Shown: positions 21,508-24,727 of the stretch, piece after piece
Layout: the number at the start of each line of letters is the position of its first letter
How positions within the stretch are numbered: position 1 is the first letter of the stretch
Source: a virus
Direction: 5' to 3' (one strand)
DNA: 24,727 bases
IMG/VR virus record: IMGVR_UViG_3300031578_005154
Span: 1 to 24,727 of that record
Made by a program: the position numbers and the translations under genes
The notes under the pieces: generated by a model
Databases searched by the model: none
Told to the model about the DNA's origin: nothing
The model's input: the letters and a program-made list of their open reading frames with translations, nothing else

Positions 21508-22050
21508 TTACATACCTTTATGAGCTTTTGATTTTGGTTTGAACTTTGTTTTTGCAGCTGGTGTATCGAGTGTTTCCCAGTCTTCCTGTTCTTCTTCGTG
21601 TTCAACATCAACAGTTTCTTCATTATCCTGTCCATTGTTTCTTAGTTCACTCATTAAACTACGTTGTTGTTCATCGAATTTAAGAGGTCTTTCATTCACG
21701 CAAACACCTTCCTGCGTATATAAACTCACTTTATTGGAATCATGGTCTATAAACTGATACACTATCTCTTCGACCATACGCCCACGGAATCGTACATTAT
21801 CTGCAATTTCTCTGAGTCGTTTTTTTAATGGACCAAGCTGTTCGCTAAAAACTTTAGATGCTTTGGATTTTTCAGATTCGATTTTCTGTATTTCAATAAC
21901 AATATCTGATAATTGCTCATGAAATCTTTCTATTTCCTGGTTGCTGAACTGTCTTTCATAATTGGCAAACACCTTTTTATCAGCGGTTGCCTCCAGCATC
22001 TCCAACCGTTCAACAGGAGTTTTATCCTGGTAGATTCTCTCTTGCATCAT
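21508..22050 (-). CDS. Hypothetical coiled-coil protein, 180 aa
   Basis: The first two thirds is a likely coiled coil with heptad-like spacing (IERFHEQLSDIVIEIQKIES, then EQLGPLKKRLREIADNVRFR). A short beta-rich piece follows (VYQFIDHDSNKVSLYTQEG). The last 50 residues are acidic and then basic (EETVDVEHEEEQEDWETL; KFKPKSKAHKGM) and look disordered. I recognise no family. The ATG overlaps the upstream stop as ATGA, so translation is coupled to the zinc-ribbon/DUF2303-like gene. The next Met codon is adjacent (MM), so the start could be either one. A role as a scaffold or accessory factor to its neighbours is possible but unsupported. Confidence 0.7.
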   Translation of the reverse strand: MMQERIYQDKTPVERLEMLEATADKKVFANYERQFSNQEIERFHEQLSDIVIEIQKIESEKSKASKVFSEQLGPLKKRLREIADNVRFRGRMVEEIVYQFIDHDSNKVSLYTQEGVCVNERPLKFDEQQRSLMSELRNNGQDNEETVDVEHEEEQEDWETLDTPAAKTKFKPKSKAHKGM

Positions 22051-22952
22051 ACATAGATTACAACATAGTCATTAAAGTTTTTCACTTGGGCAGCAATAGC
22101 AGACTCTTTCTCTTTTTTGATAAGATCTGCAGCATCAGGAGAAAGCAGGGAGCAGGTTAAATCATCAGGATCAATGACAATCTCTATTTTGATAGTTGAT
22201 TTTTTAGAACCAACAAAGAGTGGTACATGAAGAACAAATCCTTCAGGGATATTGCTATCAACAGCCTGGGATATTTTCATGCTGTGATTAGCTCTTTCAT
22301 CCTCATTCTTCTCAACATCCTTTTCAACTTTTGCTTTGAAATTCCTCAGCTCTGTTACCAGTCTGGCAGCTTCTGCATTGGAATCAAATAGCGGTCTGTT
22401 CATTTTGATCCATTTGGCCAGCTTGAATGTTGTTCTACTCAAATCAGTATTTACACCTGTTCGGGTAAAATCAGGGTGTAATTTAAGCTCTCCTGTTACT
22501 ATAATTCCACCAACTTGTTCACGGTCATTGGCAACAAGACAAATCGTTCCTGCATCTTCGTTGACTATTACATGAGATTTAGTCGGATCAATCTGCTCTT
22601 TACGAATCAATAAGAATTTAGCCGGTGAATTAAGTGTTCCTGTTATTGTAAGGTCATTTAATTCATGGATTTCTGCTGCTTGTCCTTGACGGATTTCCAG
22701 GATTTGTTGTCCTTCTGCTAATGTTACATTTACTTCTTTCATTTCAAATTGTTTTTGGTTTTTATTAAATTCTCCTTTATATGAATCTCTTGAGAAATCT
22801 GAACTATATGGCCATACTTTTGCACCTTCTTCATATTCACAGGAGGGACAATCTTCTGCCCTTCCTTCTTCATCTTCATCATACGAATCCCATTCATGAT
22901 CACATGCCGGGCATTCATACTTGAAGAAAAAACTATAATATACTTTAGCCAT
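22047..22952 (-). CDS. Zinc ribbon fused to a DUF2303-like protein, 301 aa
   Basis: Residues 1-45 form a zinc ribbon with C14-PA-C17 and C35-PS-C38, separated by an acidic loop. From M71 (ATG at 22742-22740) the sequence changes character. It contains paired beta segments (QAAEIHELNDLTITGTLNSP), a central helix rich in charged residues (LVTELRNFKAKVEKDVEKNE), and a C-terminal part reading IPEGFVLHVPLFVGSKK that resembles DUF2303 phage proteins. Function in that family is unknown to me. The zinc ribbon plus M71 arrangement looks like a fusion of two formerly separate genes, or a gene with an internal start that also makes the short form. The gene abuts the winged-helix gene (TAA then ATG) and overlaps the coiled-coil gene by ATGA. 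Zinc ribbon: confident. DUF2303 link: tentative. Confidence 0.8.
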   Translation of the reverse strand: MAKVYYSFFFKYECPACDHEWDSYDEDEEGRAEDCPSCEYEEGAKVWPYSSDFSRDSYKGEFNKNQKQFEMKEVNVTLAEGQQILEIRQGQAAEIHELNDLTITGTLNSPAKFLLIRKEQIDPTKSHVIVNEDAGTICLVANDREQVGGIIVTGELKLHPDFTRTGVNTDLSRTTFKLAKWIKMNRPLFDSNAEAARLVTELRNFKAKVEKDVEKNEDERANHSMKISQAVDSNIPEGFVLHVPLFVGSKKSTIKIEIVIDPDDLTCSLLSPDAADLIKKEKESAIAAQVKNFNDYVVIYV

Positions 22953-23294
22953 TTAAAATAGTTTTTGTTGTACAGGTAATTCATTTGATATTAGCTTATA
23001 CTCATATAAGCCTCGCTTTTCATCTCCTCTACGGCGCTTGTCTACTAAGTGTGAACCAAACCGTGGTTTACGGAGATGTCTCAGCTGTGCTGATATACTG
23101 GCTTCTGGATCACGTGTCACCATGGCTATTTCACCAAGGGTTCTCCAACGGCCATCAATCATAAGATCATAAATTCTTTTTATCTGTCCTGTTAATCGTC
23201 CTTGATCTAATTTAGGATTGTAGTCAGGACCATCGAATTTCATGGGTTCAGGAATCGATCTCTTTCTCCTGAATGTACTTAAAGTACTTTTCAT
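22953..23294 (-). CDS. Winged helix-turn-helix DNA-binding phage protein, 113 aa
   Basis: A basic N-terminal arm (STFRRKRSIPEPMKF) precedes a winged helix: first helix LDQGRLTGQIKRIYDLMIDG (30-48), second helix RTLGEIAMVT (51-60), recognition helix DPEASISAQLRHLRK (62-76), and a basic wing (FGSHLVDKRRRGDEKRGLYEYKL, 79-101). This is a recurrent phage DNA-binding family. Members are usually found near replication genes, and their exact role is not settled as far as I know. The chain ends in QQKLF (109-113), which fits the QxxLF sliding-clamp binding pattern at an exposed C-terminus. The ATG at 23294 lies 42 bases after the hairpin element at 23337-23365. It is the first gene of the unit that runs to 21258. 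Confidence 0.85.
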   Translation of the reverse strand: MKSTLSTFRRKRSIPEPMKFDGPDYNPKLDQGRLTGQIKRIYDLMIDGRWRTLGEIAMVTRDPEASISAQLRHLRKPRFGSHLVDKRRRGDEKRGLYEYKLISNELPVQQKLF

Positions 23295-23336
23295 TACTTA
23301 TTAAAACTATTTGTTTTGTTTTCATAATAAAAGTTT

Positions 23337-23365
23337 AAAAATGGGGGAGCACGGGTAACTCCCCC
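23337..23365 (-). terminator. Rho-independent-type terminator hairpin in the 102-base gap upstream of the winged-helix gene
   Basis: On the minus strand GGGGGAG (23365-23359) and CTCCCCC (23349-23343) form a perfect 7-bp, GC-rich stem around a 9-base loop, followed directly by ATTTTT. It lies 31 bases after the stop of the 311-aa gene and 42 bases before the ATG of the winged-helix gene. The stem and T-tract are strong. With so little space before the next gene, either partial termination or a promoter overlapping the T-rich stretch must supply downstream transcription. Confidence 0.75.
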
Positions 23366-23396
23366 TTTACCAACCCTTGTTTTCAACCTCTCCCCG

Positions 23397-24332
23397 CTAG
23401 TTTAAATTGTATCTATTAATAAAGAACTGTCCAAAAGAGTGATTGGCAGGGATAATAAGTGGTAAGTCCATAACCCCTGGTTTTTGCTGATCAGTACCAA
23501 GATTGTACAAATCAAATAATGATATTTGATATTCTCCTTCACGTTGAACTTCTGTATTAAATTTATTCACCAGATATTTCTCAGCCAGACGATTTATTTG
23601 CGACTGATTAAGTGGATACTCTGGCCTTGAGGAGATCTCTTTGGAGTCCCTGGTTAGCCTGATCATATTCAGTTCACCAACAATTTCTGCTACCTCTGGA
23701 TGTGATACAGGTATTTCCTGCATTTTCTTGATAGTTTCCATCTCCTTCTTTCTGGTCTTCTCAAAATTATTGAGCCACTCACCAATAACTTCCAGCATCT
23801 TTTCTACAGGCACTTTGTTTGGTCCATATGTTTGTACCCTTTGATTGGCGCTCATTATGGATAAGTTGTCACAATTGACAACATTGGGCCCAAACCCTAC
23901 CTGTATACCATCTTGATGAAATGCTACTGCCAGTTTGTAATTAAAAGCTGGTTGCCAGTCTTTAATTGTGATGGTATACAATGCGATAAGTCTCCTGAGT
24001 AGATAAGTTCCAAGGCTATGCTCACCATGTTCTTTAATAAGGGATTCGTTATCAATATATGATACTCCTGGTAGATCTTTTCTTCCTCCATCAACACAGT
24101 GGATGTTTTGGAGACTGAACTCCATTTTCTCCTGGTTAATTCTTTCGTTGATTTTGTCGAAGAGATCAAAATGTAAAATATCATTTATTGGTCTTCCTCC
24201 TGAATGTTTTTCACTGATCGTTTCTTTTAACTCATCGAGAGTTAATAATTCTACTTTGTTCTTTTTAAAGTCAAGTATTCTTGTTTGCGTTGCCACTTTT
24301 GCTGTGGTTTTTTCTTTTTTAAATAGACTCAT
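23397..24332 (-). CDS. DUF932/DUF3871-like phage protein, 311 aa
   Basis: The order of features matches what I know of DUF932 and the Bacteroidetes-linked DUF3871 proteins: a central YKLAVAFHQDGIQVGFGPNV-type beta segment leading to an N-x-N-L-like turn (VVNCDNLSI), a long charged helix (EWLNNFEKTRKKEMETIKKM), a helix EVAEIVGELNMIRL, then YPLNQSQINRLAEKYLVNKF and the final motif SLFDLYNLGT followed by a Pro-rich end. The family role is unknown to me; such genes often lie near recombination and replication genes in phages. Residues 269-273 read QISLF, close to the sliding-clamp consensus. The ATG sits 14 bases inside the upstream nuclease gene. The TAG stop precedes the terminator hairpin at 23337-23365. 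Gene certain, family moderately sure. Confidence 0.85.
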   Translation of the reverse strand: MSLFKKEKTTAKVATQTRILDFKKNKVELLTLDELKETISEKHSGGRPINDILHFDLFDKINERINQEKMEFSLQNIHCVDGGRKDLPGVSYIDNESLIKEHGEHSLGTYLLRRLIALYTITIKDWQPAFNYKLAVAFHQDGIQVGFGPNVVNCDNLSIMSANQRVQTYGPNKVPVEKMLEVIGEWLNNFEKTRKKEMETIKKMQEIPVSHPEVAEIVGELNMIRLTRDSKEISSRPEYPLNQSQINRLAEKYLVNKFNTEVQREGEYQISLFDLYNLGTDQQKPGVMDLPLIIPANHSFGQFFINRYNLN

Positions 24333-24727
24333 GTGTTATTCTGTCCGTGCATTCTGTTACAGGACAATTTTTACAAAAATGATAATCTGGATTAGCCGGC
24401 CAGCCCATTTCGTCATACATTTCGATATAGGATACCGTCTTGCGTATACTTTCGTGTAGTTCTGCCTCTTTAGCAGCATCCCACTTTATTTTAATGAATT
24501 TATCCTCAAGCAATGCTTTTTTATAATTGAATACCCATAACACAAATAGAACTTTGTTATCATCTATCATGTTTTGAAGTGATTCAGTCATAACAACATC
24601 GATATGTGGATTTAATACATTATCCATGTGTCGGATGCCATAGTGATACATTTTACCCTGAATAAGATCCAGGTTATGAATATCACCATAACAGTATTCC
24701 CCGTAAGTAGAGTGTAGATCTGCGGTC
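24319..24727 (-). CDS. C-terminal part of a likely PD-(D/E)XK (RecB/Cas4-like) nuclease, cut by the window end
   Basis: The frame is open to the right edge of the window, so the first Met seen (ATG at 24651-24649) is probably internal. Upstream codons add T-A-D-L-H-S-T-Y-G-E-Y-C and G-D-I-H-N-L-D-L-I-Q-G-K. This D-x-x..., then Q, then MYHYGIRH order resembles the catalytic strand and final helix of RecB-type nucleases. The C-terminus has a cysteine triplet, HFCKNCPVTEC, and such clusters hold an iron-sulphur site in Cas4- and AddB-like nucleases. If the DLH stretch is the D/E-x-K position, His replaces the usual Lys, so catalysis cannot be judged from the visible part. It overlaps the DUF932/DUF3871-like gene by 14 bases. 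A DNA end-processing or replication role is likely but rests on an incomplete chain. Confidence 0.6.
   Translation of the reverse strand, partial: TADLHSTYGEYCYGDIHNLDLIQGKMYHYGIRHMDNVLNPHIDVVMTESLQNMIDDNKVLFVLWVFNYKKALLEDKFIKIKWDAAKEAELHESIRKTVSYIEMYDEMGWPANPDYHFCKNCPVTECTDRITHESI

Noticed and set aside
21507-21635. Longer N-terminus for the 82-aa protein (start at 21635)
   Set aside because: It would overlap the 180-aa gene by 128 bases and add Lys/Gln/Asn-rich sequence unlike the rest. The ATG at 21506, one base after the upstream stop, fits the local pattern.
23397-23399. TAG stop as a sign of stop-codon reassignment, as in some crAss-like phages
   Set aside because: Genes here end in TGA, TAA and TAG. 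Reading through the TAGs adds only 3-10 residues before another stop, and the giant gene contains no in-frame TAG. The standard bacterial code fits.
24103-24459. Plus-strand frame of 118 codons opposite the DUF932-like and nuclease genes
   Set aside because: The minus-strand genes here have recognisable motifs and coupled starts; the plus frame is Ser/Phe/Leu-rich and typical of an antisense shadow.
1-24727. tRNA genes, CRISPR arrays, insertion sequences, integrase or attachment sites
   Set aside because: I saw no cloverleaf-like sequence, no regularly spaced repeats, no terminal inverted repeats and no recombinase motif in the window.

Overview
The window looks like part of a tailed-phage genome (or a prophage or metagenomic phage contig), most plausibly a phage of Bacteroidetes. 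It is AT-rich. None of the start codons I inspected has a GGAGG-like Shine-Dalgarno sequence, which is typical of Bacteroidetes and their phages. Genes are packed stop-to-start. About 73% of the window (1133-19270) is a single open reading frame of 6,045 codons, roughly 0.7 MDa of protein. Giant multi-domain proteins carrying an RNA-polymerase-like core are a hallmark of crAss-like phages (Crassvirales), and the protein also fits the 'polyvalent protein' concept for large phage proteins that travel with the injected DNA. I consider a crAss-like or related Bacteroidetes phage likely. The window contains no capsid, portal or terminase gene that would prove it.

Layout. (1) Positions 1-1121, + strand: the 3' part of a gene of unknown function, cut by the window edge. 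(2) Positions 1133-19270, + strand: the giant gene. In order it shows a Gly/Ala-rich hydrophobic N-terminal region, a charged coiled-coil stretch, a superfamily 1 helicase, a first HExxH zincin, a multisubunit-type RNA polymerase-like region with a DxDxD metal loop (DFDVD), a second HExxH zincin, a PD-(D/E)XK nuclease, and a long C-terminal region with hydrophobic segments. Several stretches of 400 residues or more have no recognisable domain. (3) Positions 19271-24727, - strand: a compact block of small genes converging on the giant gene. It includes a RusA-type Holliday junction resolvase, two zinc-ribbon proteins, a DUF2303-like protein, a winged-helix DNA-binding protein, a DUF932/DUF3871-like protein and the C-terminal end of a likely PD-(D/E)XK nuclease. 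These suggest an early, DNA-metabolism module.

The two blocks meet with no spacer: the two TGA stop codons lie back to back in the palindrome TGATCA. The minus-strand block is interrupted by two related hairpin + T-tract elements (21133-21175 and 23337-23365). Each lies just upstream of the next gene, so they may act as terminators or attenuators between transcription units.

Working model (inference): the giant protein is packaged and injected with the phage DNA. Its RNA-polymerase-like core, helicase and nuclease would act on incoming DNA, and one or both zincins might process it or host proteins. The minus-strand genes would be expressed early for replication and recombination. Two minus-strand genes too short for a routine ORF cutoff (57 and 56 codons) are annotated here because their starts overlap the preceding stops (GTGA, TAATG).
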